Assembly: GCF_038502225.1 (NCBI RefSeq)
Contig: NC_091390.1
Coordinates: 10,699,289 to 10,763,288 of the forward strand
Direction of reading: 5' to 3'
Length of the DNA stretch: 64,000 nucleotides
From: Cherax quadricarinatus
Lineage: Eukaryota > Arthropoda > Malacostraca > Decapoda > Parastacidae
Position numbers and translations under genes: made by a program. The stretch's first letter is position 1; each line of letters starts with the position of its first letter. The notes under the pieces were generated by a model. The model did not search any database, had not been told where the DNA came from, and worked only from the letters and a program-made list of their open reading frames with translations. Of this stretch, positions 52,531-63,780 are shown piece by piece.

Positions 52531-52672
52531 GGGAAGATTTCTGATACATGGGATCAACTTTGTCATCCTCCTCTGTACGTTTTCCAGTGAATTTGTGTCC
52601 ACTGGAAAACGTACAGAGGAGGATGACAAAGATGATACCATGTATCAGGAATCTTCCCTATGGTAGGATTGC
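52530..52672. mobile_element. LINE-B inverted fragments
   Basis: GGGAAGATTTCTGATACATG and CTGTACGTTTTCCAGTG are followed by the complement CACTGGAAAACGTACAG and ATGTATCAGGAATCTTCCC. The hairpin loop is only about 13 nt (AATTTGTGTC region). Confidence 0.8.
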
Positions 52673-52723
52673 TGGTATCTTTTCTGTCTCATAAACACAC
52701 GGGATTACAGGTATATCTTGTTA

Positions 52724-52957
52724 CTTCTACTTACACTTAGGTCACACTTAGGTCACACTTAGGTCACACTTAGGTCACACTTAGGTCACACTTAGGTCAC
52801 ACTTAGGTCACACTTAGGTCACACTTAGGTCACACTTAGGTCACACTTAGGTCACACTTTGGTCACACTTAGGTCACACTTAGGTCACACTTAGGTCACA
52901 CTTAGGTCACACTTTGGTCACACTTAGGTCACACTTAGGTCACACTTAGGTCACACT
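52724..52957. repeat. 11-bp minisatellite
   Basis: About 21 copies of TCACACTTAGG with two CTTTGG variants. Confidence 0.95.
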
Positions 52958-52980
52958 ACACATGCATGTACACACACAGT

Positions 52981-53180
52981 TGTGATGAATGGTTTTGAAA
53001 ACCGACAAGTTGAAGGTTGAGACGCTTATGCAACATATGGGAATCTTTGTTAAGGAAACGTTTCGCCACACAGTGGCTTCATCAGTCCAATACAAAGCAG
53101 AAAGATGTAAGGAGAGTAGTAGTTTGAGGTAATCAGTCCCTCAGCCTGGAGTCGATGAGTTCAGTCCATCATTTTTACAC
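52981..53180 (-). mobile_element. Class 2 hammerhead element fragment (minus)
   Basis: GAATGGTTTTGAAAACCGAC, GAGACGCTTATGCAACATAT, hammerhead, then GAGGTAATCAGTCCCTCAGC. Truncated before the TATA half. Confidence 0.75.
53052..53090 (-). ncRNA. Hammerhead ribozyme-like motif, class 2
   Basis: Minus strand: stem I GGA/TCC, core CTGATGA, extra A, GCCAC-TGT-GTGGC, GAAA, ACGT, U. Confidence 0.72.
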
Positions 53181-53254
53181 ACTCATCTGGGTTGTCGTCT
53201 ATTTTCTTAATAGTTCTTGTTCTTTATTTTCTCTTATCTCTTTGGTGAAGCATA

Positions 53255-53360
53255 AGAGAATTCTTCCTCAGTCGTAAGAGGTGACTAAAATACCAGGAGC
53301 AAAGACTTAGTAACTCTGTCTCCTCTGTATATTACTAAATGAAAATAAATATATCCTGAA
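53255..53360. mobile_element. Dispersed repeat R1, diverged copy
   Basis: AGTCGTAAGAGGTGACTAAA, AGGAGCAAAGACTTAGTAAC and CTGTATATTACTAAATGAAA correspond to 38630-38705. Confidence 0.55.
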
Positions 53361-53430
53361 ACGAATAAGAAAAAATTATAGATAAGACTTAATTTTAAGT
53401 GAGTTCTTGCTAATTGACCAGTTTTCCCTG

Positions 53431-53539
<109 letters not shown>

Positions 53540-53817
53540 GTGCCGAATAGGCAGAACTTGGGATCTTGGCTTAAATAGCAACGTTCATCTTGCCATATCG
53601 GACAAGTGAAAATTTGTGTATGCAATAATTTCGCCAAAATCATTCTGAACCTAACGAAAAAAATATATTTCACTGTGTTTGTTTAGTATTAAATTATTGT
53701 AAACAAATCTAAAATATATTTAATTGGGTTAGGCTAAAATAAATTGTTCTTGTAATAATAAGGTTAGGTAAATTTTCTAAGTTTCTTTTGGTGCAAAATT
53801 AAATTTTTTTACATTAA

Positions 53818-55976
53818 CCTGGAGTTTACCTGGAAAGAGTTCCGGGGGTCAACGCCCCCGCGCCCCGGTCTGTGACCAGGCCTCCTCGTGGATCAGAGCC
53901 TGATCAACCAGGCTGTTGCTGCTGGCTGCACGCAAACCAACGTACGAGCCACAGCCCGGCTGGTCAGGAACCGACTTTAGGTGCTTGTCCAATGCCAGCT
54001 TGAAGACTGCCAGGGGTCTGTTGGTAATCCCCCTTATGTACGCTGGGAGGCAGTTGAACAGTCTCGGGCCCCTGACACTTATTGTATGGTCTCTTAACGT
54101 GCTAGTGACACCCCTGCTTTTCATTGGGGGGATGTTGCATCGTCTGCCAAGTCTTTTGCTTTCGTAGTGAGTGATTTTCGTGTGCAAGTTCGGTACTAGT
54201 CCCTCTAGGATTTTCCAGGTGTATATAATCATGTATCTCTCCCGCCTGCGTTCCAGGGAATACAGGTTCAGGAACCTCAAGCGCTCCCAGTAATTGAGAA
54301 GTTTTATCTCCGTTATGCGCGCCGTGAAGGTTCTCTGTACATTTTCTAGGTCAGCAATTTCACCTGCCTTGAAAGGTACTGTTAGTGTGCAGCAATATTC
54401 CAGCCTAGATAGAACAAGTGACCTGAAGAGTGTCATCATGGGCTTGGCATCCCTAGTTTTGAAGGTTCTCATTATCCATCCTGTCATTTTTCTAGCAGAT
54501 ACGATTGATACAATGTTATGGTCCTTGAAGGTGAGATCCTCCGACATAATCACTCCCAGGTCTTCGACGTTGGTGTTTAGCTCTATTTTGTGACCAGAAT
54601 TTGTTTTGTACTCTGATGAAGATTTAATTTCCTCGTGTTTACCATATCTGAGTAATTGAAATTTCTCATCGTTGAACTTCATATTGTTTTCTGCAGCCCA
54701 CTGAAAGATTTGGTTGATGTCCGCCTGGAGCCTTGCAGTGTCTGCAATGGAAAACACTGTCATGCAGATTCGGGTGTCATCTGCAAAGGAAGACACGGTG
54801 CTGTGGCTGACATCCTTGTCTATGTCGGATATGAGGATGAGGAACAAGATGGGAGCAAGTACTGTGCCTTGTGGAACAGAGCTTTTCACCGTAGCTGCCT
54901 CGGACTTTACTCTGTTGACGACTACTCTCTGTGTTCTGTTAGTGAGGAAATTATAGATCCATCGACCGACTTTTCCTGTTATTCCTTTAGCACGCATTTT
55001 GTGCGCTATTACGCCATGGTCACACTTGTCGAAGGCTTTTTCAAAGTCTGTATATATTACATCTGCATTCTTTTTGTCATCTAGTGCATCTAGGACCTTG
55101 TCGTAGTGATCCAATAGTTGAGACAGACAGGAGCGACCTGTTCTAAACCCATGTTGCCCTGGGTTGTGTAACTGATGGGTTTCTAGATGGGTGGTGATCT
55201 TGCTTCTTAGGACCCTTTCAAAGATTTTTATGATATGGGATGTTAGTGCTATTGGTCTGTAGTTCTTTGCTGTTGCTTTACTGCCCCCTTTGTAGAGTGG
55301 GGCTATGTCTGTTGTTTTTAGTAACTGTGGGACGACCCCCGTGTCCATGCTCCCTCTCCATAGGATGGAAAAGGCTCGTGACAGGGGCTTCTTGCAGTTC
55401 TTGATGAACACGGAGTTCCATGAGTCTGGCCCTGGGGCAGAGTGTATGGGCATGTCATTTATCGCCTGTTCGAAGTCATTTGGCGTCAGGATAGCATCGG
55501 ATAGGCTTGTGTTAATCAAATTTTGTGGCTCTCTCATAAAAAATTCATTTTGATCTTCGACTCTCAGTCTGGTTAGCGGCTCGCTAAAAACTGAGTCATA
55601 TTGGGACTTGAGTAGCTCACTCATTTCCTTGCAGTCATCTGTGTAGGACCCATCTTGTTTAAGTAGGGGCCCAATACTGGACGTTGTTCTCGACTTTGAT
55701 TTGGCATAGGAGAAGAAATACTTTGGGTTTCTTTCGATTTCATTTATGGCTTTTAGTTCTTCCCGCGATTCCTGACTCCTATAAGATTCCTTTAGCTTAA
55801 GTTCGATGCTTGCTATTTCTCTGACTAGTGTCTCCCTACGCATTTCAGATATATTGACCTCTTTTAGCCGCTCTGTTATTCTTTTCCGTCGCCTGTAAAG
55901 GGAGTGCCTGTCTCTTTCTATTTTACATCTACTCCTTTTTCTTAGAGGAATAAGCCTTGTGCATACATCGAGTGCC
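53818..55976 (-). mobile_element. LINE-A, 5'-truncated, 7-bp TSD
   Basis: ACATTAA at 53811-53817 and 55977-55983 flanks the 2,159-bp insert. The 3' end (53818-53890) is CTGGAGTTTACCTGGAAAGA then GGGGGTCAACGCCCCCGCGC. The coding frame occupies almost the whole insert. Confidence 0.88.
53849..55976 (-). CDS. LINE-A ORF2 (reverse transcriptase), open but N-truncated
   Basis: Continuous minus-strand frame of about 709 codons, entered at the truncation point, so no native start. Residues about 1-90 are a basic, charged linker (RKRSRCKIERDRHSLYRRRK). RT motifs follow: PIHSAPGPDSWNSVF, TDIAPLYKGGSKATAKNYRP (to 241), NPGQHGFRTGRSCLSQLLDH, VIYTDFEKAFDKCDHGV, SSVPQGTVLAPILFLI (366-381; usual SGVPQGSVLGP altered at three sites), catalytic FADD (398-401), then the thumb and C-terminal domain NVEDLGVIMSEDLTFKDH, SRLEYCCTL, ENVQRTFTARI, VRGPRLFNCLPAYIRGITNR. 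Upstream endonuclease and ORF1 are missing. Jockey/CR1-like by motif order. No internal stop in the preserved part suggests a fairly recent insertion. Confidence 0.88.
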
Positions 55977-56077
55977 ACATTAATGAAAAAAAATATATCT
56001 TTAAACGTTCTTATACGTTTAAAATTTTAATTTTAAATGAGTTCTTGCTAATAAACCATTTTTACATATTCGGCACG

Positions 56078-56590
<513 letters not shown>

Positions 56591-56672
56591 GGTGGTTGAA
56601 GATGAACCCATAAGTCATCCAGGACAACTCCATAGTTCTGCATGCAATTTATTTCAGCTAAAGAGTCGAGTT

Positions 56673-57016
56673 AGTTCTATGATCTGTGGTCTAGTATCCT
56701 TGATCTGTGGTCTAGTATCCTTGATCTGTGGTCTAGTATCCTTGATCTGTGGTCTAGTATCCTTGATCTGTGGTCTAGTATCCTTGATCTGTGGTCTAGT
56801 ATCCTTGATCTGTGGTCTAGTATCCTTGATCTGTGGTCTAGTATCCTTGATCTGTGGTCTAGTATCCTTGATCTGTGGTCTAGTATCCTTGATCTGTGGT
56901 CTAGTATCCTTGATCTGTGGTCTAGTATCCTTGATCTGTGGTCTAGTATCCTTGATCTGTGGTCTAGTATCCTTGATCTGTGGTCTAGTATCCTTGATCT
57001 GTGGTCTAGTATCCTT
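56673..57016. repeat. 21-bp (7-codon) minisatellite
   Basis: About 16 copies of GATCTGTGGTCTAGTATCCT plus T. Confidence 0.95.
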
Positions 57017-57118
57017 GTAATGGATTTACAATCACCTTCACTAGGGACAGTAATTTAAGAACTAAGCGGAATTAAGTCAAGCCTTTTTCAACTTGCTGTA
57101 TTGAAGACGAGTAAGACA

Positions 57119-57207
<89 letters not shown>

Positions 57208-57212
57208 ACACA

Positions 57213-57301
<89 letters not shown>
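57119..57301. repeat. (CA)n microsatellite
   Basis: About 180 bp of CA with two CAGACACA interruptions near 57202 and 57212. Abuts the truncated LINE-C copy. Confidence 0.97.
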
Positions 57302-57305
<4 letters not shown>

Positions 57306-58097
57306 GTGGTCCAGTAACTGGCTTCTCGAATTCAATCCAGCCAAATGCAAAGTCATGAAGATTGGGGAGGGGCAAAGAAGACCGCAGACAGAGTATAGGC
57401 TAGGTGGACAAAGACTACAGACCTCACTCAGGGAGAAAGACCTTGGGGTGACCATAACACCGACCACATCACCGGAGGCACACATCAACCAAATAACCGC
57501 TGCAGCATACGGGCGCCTGGCAAACCTGAGAATAGCGTTCCGATGCCTTAATAAGGAATCGTTCAAGACACTGTACACTGTGTATGTTAGGCCCATACTG
57601 GAGTATGCAGCACCAGTCTGGAACCCACACCTGGTCAAGCACGTCAAGAAGTTAGAGAAAGTACAAAGGTTTGCAACAAGGCTAGTCCCAGAGCTCAAGG
57701 GAATGTCGTACGAGGAAAGGTTAAGGGAAATCGGACTGACGACACTGGAGGACAGAAGGGTCAGGGGAGACATGATAACGACATACAAGATACTGCGGGG
57801 AATAGACAAGGTGGACAGAGATAGGATGTTCCAGAGAGGGGACACAGGGACAAGGGGTCACAACTGGAAGCTGAAGACTCAGACGTGTCACAGGGACGTT
57901 AGGAAGTATTTCTTCAGTCATAGAGTTGTCAGCAAGTGGAATAGCCTAGCAAGTGAAGTAGTGGAGGAAGGAACCATACATAGTTTTAAGAAGAGGTATG
58001 ACAAAGCTCAGGAAGCAGAGAGAGAGAGGATCCAGTAGCGATCAGTGAAGAGGCGGGGCCAGGAGCTGAGTCTCGACCCCTGCAACCACAATTAGGT
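57302..58097 (+). pseudogene. LINE-C ORF2 3' fragment with 3' UTR
   Basis: Frame 57304-58038, entered directly after (CA)n with no native start. It covers the post-RT region: SSNWLLEFNPAKCKVMKIGE, REKDLGVTITPTTSPEAHIN, YVRPILEYAAPVWNPHLVKH, EKVQRFATRLVPELKGMSYE, RVRGDMITTYKILRGIDKVD, DVRKYFFSHRVVSKWNSLAS. Stop 58036-58038. The 3' UTR contains AGGCGGGGCCAGGAGCTGAG and ends TTAGGTGAGTACACACAC, as in the long copy. RT catalytic box lost by 5' truncation. Frame intact in the preserved part. Confidence 0.88.
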
Positions 58098-58108
58098 GAG
58101 ATTAGGTG

Positions 58109-58138
<30 letters not shown>
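58098..58138. repeat. (CA)n tail of LINE-C
   Basis: About 20 CA units following GGTGAGTA, seen at both LINE-C copies. Confidence 0.9.
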
Positions 58139-58144
<6 letters not shown>

Positions 58145-58428
58145 CTCTCTCTCTTGCTCTCTCTCTCTCTTGCTCTCTCTCTCTCTTGCTCTCTCTCTCT
58201 CTTGCTCTCTCTCTCTCTCTTGCTCTCTCTCTCTCTTGCTCTCTCTCTCTCTTGCTCTCTCTCTCTCTTGGTCTCTCTCTCTCTTGCTCTCTCTCTCTCT
58301 TGCTCTCTCTCTCACTTGCTCTCTCTCTCTCTTGCTCTCTCTCGTCCCCAATTTCCCTTCTAACTCTCCCCTCTCCTACTCTTCCCTTCACTCTCTCTCC
58401 CCCTCTACATTTCCCTTCTCTCTTCTCT
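58139..58428. repeat. (CT)n tract with TTGCTCTC spacing
   Basis: CT dinucleotide runs interrupted at about 16-18 bp by TTG, a minisatellite built from a microsatellite; from 58345 it fades into C/T-rich sequence. Confidence 0.9.

Positions 58429-58429
<1 letters not shown>

Positions 58430-58476
<47 letters not shown>
58430..58476. repeat. Poly(A) run of 47
   Basis: Uninterrupted A tract immediately before the long LINE-C copy. Confidence 0.95.
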
Positions 58477-58480
<4 letters not shown>

Positions 58481-58537
58481 TTGGGGACTCGCAGGAACCA
58501 AGGATCAGATGAGAATGGTTCTGGTAGGGAGGAGTGG

Positions 58538-59446
58538 ATGGAGGAGCAGTGGAAAAGGATGGAACAAGAGTGGGAGAGAAAATCAGGAGAGCTTTCTGAA
58601 AAAATGGAGAAAGAGCTCTCTGTGAAATTGGAAAAGAGGTTGGAGAAGGAGACAAAGAATTGGGAGGCACAAGTCGAAACTGCAGTAGCCAAGATAAGGG
58701 TCCTAGAAGTTGAGATAAATAGGCTGAAGCGAGTTACAGGGGCAGTGACCAGAGAAGACACAGCATATGAAGCTGCGAGGCCGAACAGGAAGGAAGGAAT
58801 TATGAATTATGCTAAGGTCACATCAATCTGCCAAGGAGGACCAAGGAGTGAAAGGGAAGATCAGCTGGTTGCAGATGGAGAGGGTGATAGGTCGAATGCT
58901 GAGGCACAACAAGGCTATCAAGAGCCACTGGAAAAATCAAGGGAGAAACTGACCACATACAGGCAGGATCCAGAGTCACAGAGGGTGAGGCAATGGGAGG
59001 AAGAAAGGGCAAAATCAGTGTTTATCCATGGGCTTCAGGAGAGAGAGGAAAGGACACACACTGAAAGGCAGCAGGAAGAAAGAAAGGAGATTGAGAAAAT
59101 CATCACGGAAATAGGTGAAGAGATGGACGAGATTGTAAATTTTCAGAGAATAGGGGGGTACTCGAAGGGGAGAAACCGACCAATCAAGCTGATTCTCAGG
59201 ACGGAAACAGTGCGGAACAGGATCCTCCAAGAGAAACCACGATTGAAATACTCGGAAGAGTACAAGAGGGTGTTCCTAGACAGAGACAGAACAAAATCAG
59301 AACGACAGCAGCTGAGGGAGAGGACAAAAAAGCGAAAGGAGCTAGGAAAAGAGACAAGGAGGGAACCAGCAGAGGTCAGTCAGAGCAGGACAGAACAGCA
59401 AGGGCAAGCACACACACAACTACTCTCAGAACCATACAACCTATAA
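58538..59446 (+). CDS. LINE-C ORF1 protein, coiled-coil
   Basis: 302 codons from the first in-frame ATG (58538); the frame is open back to 58478 without an ATG. Residues about 1-70 form a strongly heptad-like, Glu/Lys-rich helix (EKMEKELSVKLEKRLEKE, TAVAKIRVLEVEINRLKRV). The middle is polar and low in motif content. The C-terminal half (SVFIHGLQEREERTH, EEMDEIVNFQRIGGYSKG, RPIKLILRTETVRNRILQEK, YKRVFLDRDRTKSERQQLRE) resembles the RRM-like plus CTD region of ORF1 proteins in CR1/L1-type LINEs and of the Pao-like phage-of-LINE ORF1s, by pattern only. Expected role: RNA-binding chaperone of the LINE particle. No stop or frameshift, so this ORF is better preserved than ORF2. Its stop is 71 nt before the ORF2 ATG. 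Confidence 0.75.
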   Translation: MEEQWKRMEQEWERKSGELSEKMEKELSVKLEKRLEKETKNWEAQVETAVAKIRVLEVEINRLKRVTGAVTREDTAYEAARPNRKEGIMNYAKVTSICQGGPRSEREDQLVADGEGDRSNAEAQQGYQEPLEKSREKLTTYRQDPESQRVRQWEEERAKSVFIHGLQEREERTHTERQQEERKEIEKIITEIGEEMDEIVNFQRIGGYSKGRNRPIKLILRTETVRNRILQEKPRLKYSEEYKRVFLDRDRTKSERQQLRERTKKRKELGKETRREPAEVSQSRTEQQGQAHTQLLSEPYNL

Positions 59447-59517
59447 CACCATCCCAACACACACTACAATCCATACCCACAGCCTCCACCCAACACCGAG
59501 CTATAGAATCCCACAGT

Positions 59518-62427
59518 ATGCCACCAGGTCTCCCACCCTCACAGGCCCCCCAAACCACAGTGTTGGAAAGGAAACTGAAGGTATGGTACACAAACGCTGA
59601 TGGAATAACAAATAAGTGGGAGGAGTGGCATGAAAGAGTCAAAGAAGCATAATCGGACATCATAGCTCTCACAGAAACCAAGCTTACAGGTATGATAACA
59701 GATGCCATCTTTCCAACGGGATACCAAATCCTGAGGAAAGACAGAGGGAACAGGGGGGGTGGAGGAGTGGCGTTGCTGATCAAAAATCGCTGGAATTTTG
59801 ATGAGCTGGAGAGAGGAGATAGCGGAGAAGAAAGTGATTACATAGTGGGAACACTTCACTCTGGAGGTCCCAAGGTGGTAATAGCAGTGATGTATAACCC
59901 ACCACAGAACAGCAGGAGGCCAAGGCAAGAGTACGACGAGAGCAATAGAGCGATGGTTGACACACTGGCTAGAGTGGCCAGAAGAGCTCATGCATGCAGG
60001 GCAAAGCTCCTGATCATGGGTGACTTTAACCACAAGGAGATCGATTGGGAGAACTTGGACCCACATGGGGCCAAGATACATGGAGGGCTAAGATGATGGA
60101 GGTGGTACTGGAGCACTTCATGTACCAACACGTAAGGGACACTACAAGAGAGAGAGGAGAGGGTGAACCAGCAAGGCTAGACTTAGTATTCACCTTGAGT
60201 AGTGCAGATATTGAGGACATCACATATGAAAGACCCCTTGGGGCCAGTGACCATGTGGTTTTAAGCTTCGAATACACAGTAGAGCTACAAGTGGAGGGAG
60301 AAGCAGGAAGGCCAGGACGAATGAAGCCAAACTACAAGAAAGGGGACTACACAGGAATGAGGAACTACCTGAACGGGGTTCAGTGGGACAGAGAACTGGC
60401 AGGGAAGCCAGTTAATGAGATGATGGAATATGTAGCAACAAAATGCAAGGAGGCTGAGGAGAGGTTTGTACCCAAGGGTAACAGGATTAATGAAAAAGCC
60501 AGGATGAGCCCATGGTTTACCCAAAGGTGCAGGGAGGCAAAAACCAAGTGTGCTAGGGAATGGAAGAAATATAGAAGGTAAAGGACCCAGGAGAATAAGG
60601 AGAACAGTCGTAGAGCCAGAAACGAATATGCACAGATAAGAAGGGAGGCCCAAAGACAATATGAAAATGACATAGCAGCGAAAGCCAAATCTGACCCGAA
60701 ACTGTTGTACAGCCACATCAGGAGGAAAACAACAGTCAAGGACCAGGTAATCAGGCTAAGGAAGGAAGGAGGAGAGACAACAAGAAATGACCGTGAAGTA
60801 TGTGAAGAACTCAACAAGAGATTCAAAGAAGTGTTCACAGAGGAGACAGAAGGGACTCCAGAAAGACGGAGAGGTGGGGCACACCACCAAGTGCTGGACA
60901 CAGTGCACACAACCGAGGAAGAAGTGAAGAGGCTTCTGAGTGAGCTAGATACCTCAAAGGCAATGGGGCCAGATAACATCTCCCCATGGGTATTGAGAGA
61001 GGGAGCAGAGGCGCTATGTGTACCCCTAACAACAATATTCAATACATCTATCGAAACAGGGAGATTGCCTGAGGCATGGAAGACAGCAAATGTAGTCCCA
61101 ATCTTCAAAAAAGGAGACAGACATGAAGCATTAAACTACAGACCAGTGTCACTGATATGTATAGTATGCAAAATCATGGAGAAGATTATCAGGAGAAGAG
61201 TGGTGGAACACCTAGAAAGGAATGATCTCATCAACAACAGCCAACATGGTTTCAGGGACGGGAAATCCTGTGTCACAAACCTACTGCAGTTCTATGACAT
61301 GGTGACAGCAGTAAGACAAGAGAGAGAGGGGTGGGTGGATTGCATTTTCTTGGACTGCAAGAAGGCGTTTGACACAGTTCCACACAAGAGATTGGTGCAA
61401 AAACTGGAGGACCAAGCAGGGATAACAGGGAAGGCACTACAATGGATCAGGGAATACTTGTCAGGAAGACAGCAGCGAGTCATGGTACGTGGCGAGGTGT
61501 CAGAGTGGGCACCTGTGACCAGCGGGGTCCCGCAGGGGTCAGTCCTAGGACCAGTGCTGTTTCTGGTATTTGTGAACGACATGACGGAAGGAATAGACTC
61601 TGAGGTGTCCCTGTTTGCAGATGACGTGAAGTTGATGAGAAGAATACACTCGATCGAAGACCAGGCAGAACTACAAAGGGATCTGGACAGGCTGCAGACC
61701 TGGTCCAGCAATTGGCTCCTGGAGTTCAATCCCACCAAGTGCAAAGTCATGAAGATTGGGGAAGGGCACAGAAGACCGCATACGGAGTACAGTCTAGGGG
61801 GGCCAGATACCACAAACCTCACTCAAGGAAAAAGATCTTGGGGTTAGTATAACACCAGGCACATCTCCTGAAGCGCACATCAACCAAATAACTGCTGCAG
61901 CATATGGGCGCCTAGCAAACCTCAGAACAGCATTCCGACATCTTAATAAGGAATCATTCAGGACCCTGTACACCGTGTATGTTAGGCCCATATTGGAGTA
62001 TGCGGCACCAGTTTGGAACCCACACCTAGCCAAGCACGTGAAGAAACTAGAGAAAGTGCAAAGGTTTGCAACAAGACTAGTCCCAGAGCTAAGAGGTATG
62101 TCCTACGAGGAGAGGTTAAGGGAAATCAACCTGACGACACTGGAGGACAGGAGAGATAGGGGGGACATGATAACGACATACAAAATACTGAGAGGAATTG
62201 ACAAGGTGGACAAAGACAGGATGTTCCAGAGATTGGACACAGTAACAAGGGGACACAGTTGGAAGCTGAAGACACAGATGAATCACAGGGATGTTAGGAA
62301 GTATTTCTTCAGCCACAGAGTAGTCAGTAAGTGGAATAGTTTGGGAAGCGATGTAGTGGAGGCAGGATCCATACATAGCTTTAAGCAGAGGTATGATAAA
62401 GCTCACGGCTCAGGGAGAGTGACCTAG
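59518..62427 (+). pseudogene. LINE-C ORF2 (AP endonuclease + reverse transcriptase), degenerate
   Basis: ATG at 59518. The apurinic-type endonuclease shows VWYTNADGITNKWEEW, IALTETKL, RGGGGVALLIKNRW, IMGDFNHKEIDW (GDFN 60019-60030) and GASDHVVLSF (SDH 60246-60254), i.e. its catalytic residues are present. The RT has SKAMGPDNISPWVLREGAE, NVVPIFKKGDRHEALNYRPV, SQHGFRDGKSCVTNLLQFYD, IFLDCKKAFDTVPHKRL, TSGVPQGSVLGPVLFLVF and FADD (61615-61626). The C-terminal domain matches 57304-58038. Lesions: TAA at 59650-59652, a frameshift near 60075-60090, TAA at 60579-60581 and a frameshift near 61800. Four lesions make it inactive. CR1/Jockey-group by domain order. Confidence 0.9.
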
Positions 62428-62504
62428 TAGCGATCAGTGAAGAGGCGGGGCCAGGAGCTCGGACTCGACCCCCGCAACCTCAACTAGGTGAGTACAACTA
62501 GGTG

Positions 62505-62507
<3 letters not shown>

Positions 62508-62550
<43 letters not shown>
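62508..62550. repeat. (CA)n tail of LINE-C
   Basis: About 21 CA units after GGTGAGTA. Confidence 0.93.
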
Positions 62551-62551
<1 letters not shown>

Positions 62552-62553
<2 letters not shown>

Positions 62554-62945
62554 TTACGATGCTCCATAGGAGTTTTAAAGTATTTATGGCACGAGTCTAA
62601 GGGATCTCCAGTATGTAACATACACATGGGAAATCGTAATAAGAAATTATATATACAGATATAATTCAATCTCTTGTGCGGATCAATTTTAGAAATAAGG
62701 GGATACAAAAAATTCGTAAAATATGTCTCTTAATATAACGTATATTTATGGTCTTAAGATATTTTAATGGTACCTTTTACTTATAAATTACACATAAGGA
62801 CTTTAACAGGCTTATAATTATATATTGTTACAATGGCCTCCATTCTGGCTAAATGGGTAGATATGATATAGTCAATTTCCTGAGACAATCAAAGTTTTAA
62901 ACGGGTATAATTTGCCAAAATTAGAAATATTTCTTCTGTTTTCTA
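62552..62945. other. AT-rich sequence, no gene recognised
   Basis: About 390 bp with no motif or repeat that I can support. Confidence 0.4.
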
Positions 62946-62947
62946 TT

Positions 62948-63055
62948 TATGTCTAGGAATCTGTATTGATAAAGCCACTGGAGGGCGAAACGTCTACAAT
63001 AAAGATAACCAGATGTTGCACAAGTGTCTTAACTTTCATCTTGTATTGTATACCT
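62948..63055 (+). mobile_element. Class 3 hammerhead element, 3' end only
   Basis: GTCTAGGAATCTGTATTGAT, hammerhead, CCAGATGTTGCACAAGTGTC, TTTCATCTTGTATTGTATAC. 5' part missing. Confidence 0.75.
62962..62998 (+). ncRNA. Hammerhead ribozyme-like motif, class 3
   Basis: Stem I TGTA/TACA, core TTGATAA 62966-62972, extra A, GCC/GGC with an altered loop, GAAA 62987-62990, ACGT 62990-62993, C62994. Confidence 0.68.
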
Positions 63056-63180
63056 GTCTTGCACAAGTTATAATTTGACCAGTGTAACTGAGATCTGTGC
63101 AACACGGGAGAGTATCTACTAAGTGCAAGTGTCACTAGTCGCACTTGCGAGAGACTAAGGAATAATGGTATTCTACAGGT

Positions 63181-63208
63181 TACCTGGTTACCTGGAGGTT
63201 ATTCCGGG
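63181..63208 (-). mobile_element. LINE-A 3' tail, minimal fragment
   Basis: GGTTACCTGGAGGTTATTCC, interrupted at CGGG by the following LTR-like sequence. Confidence 0.55.
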
Positions 63209-63780
63209 TGTGATATAGTTCAGCTGGGCTTGTGAGGTCTCTGGGGAGACCTAATTTAACCAATTATATGGTCACCTTGCCTTGGCAAATGTTTGTCAGA
63301 GCCACGCCTTGTCGGCTTAAGACTGGGGTCTTTTGTTCTGGACGGCGTCAGACCTCGGCGTCAGATCAACACCACGTGGTGCACACCCCATTGTGGGGGA
63401 TGCTCTCGGGACAATATAAGCCCAAGGAACAGCTGAGCAGGGAGATTCGAGAGGAGCTGCTGCTGGGGTGCAGGGCTCGGGAGAAGGCTGCTGAAGTCTC
63501 TGGAGGAGACTGTTGGAGGCATTGGGCAGAGTACTGGCTAGGCGCAGTACTCGTGCTGTGTAGGTCTTGGGACCTGTGGCTTAGTTCCCGTAGTGAACTG
63601 TCCTCTGTACTATATTGTAAGTTACATTCATTTTGGTCAACTTGATAGTGTTCCCTGTCTCACTGCCTATGTGTACCACCCCATTTATCTGAACCCCAAT
63701 AATGTACTCCTGTTCCCAAATATATTATTGTACAAAGACTTAATAATAAAGGGTGTTTGAGTAGAATAGTAATATTCACT
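63209..63780 (+). mobile_element. Possible solo LTR
   Basis: Starts TGTGATATAG, contains ACAATATAAGCCC (TATA-like, 63411), a GC-rich leader-like stretch, then AATAATAAAGGGTGTTTG (polyadenylation-like, 63744) before about 30 nt of tail. This order fits an LTR. I cannot find a convincing TSD or the exact 3' CA end, and there is no internal retroviral-type gene. The 137-codon frame 63232-63645 has no motif. Confidence 0.35.

Larger units (their letters stand above)
58478..62507 (+). mobile_element. LINE-C, nearly full-length non-LTR retrotransposon
   Basis: About 4.0 kb with ORF1, ORF2 (endonuclease, RT, C-terminal domain) and a 3' UTR ending in TAGGTGAGTACAACTAGGTG and (CA)n. The truncated copy at 57302-58097 lies just upstream in the same orientation. 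5' end not determined because it abuts poly(A). Confidence 0.9.

Noticed and set aside
52724..52957. Telomeric repeat (TTAGG)
   Set aside because: The unit is 11 bp (TCACACTTAGG); TTAGG is only part of it and is not repeated in tandem by itself.
57986..58391. Minus-strand Arg/Glu/Lys-rich frames of about 100-120 codons
   Set aside because: Reverse translation of the (CT)n and (CA)n tracts.
63232..63645. 137-codon frame in the possible LTR
   Set aside because: No conserved motif; LTR-like context explains the sequence better.
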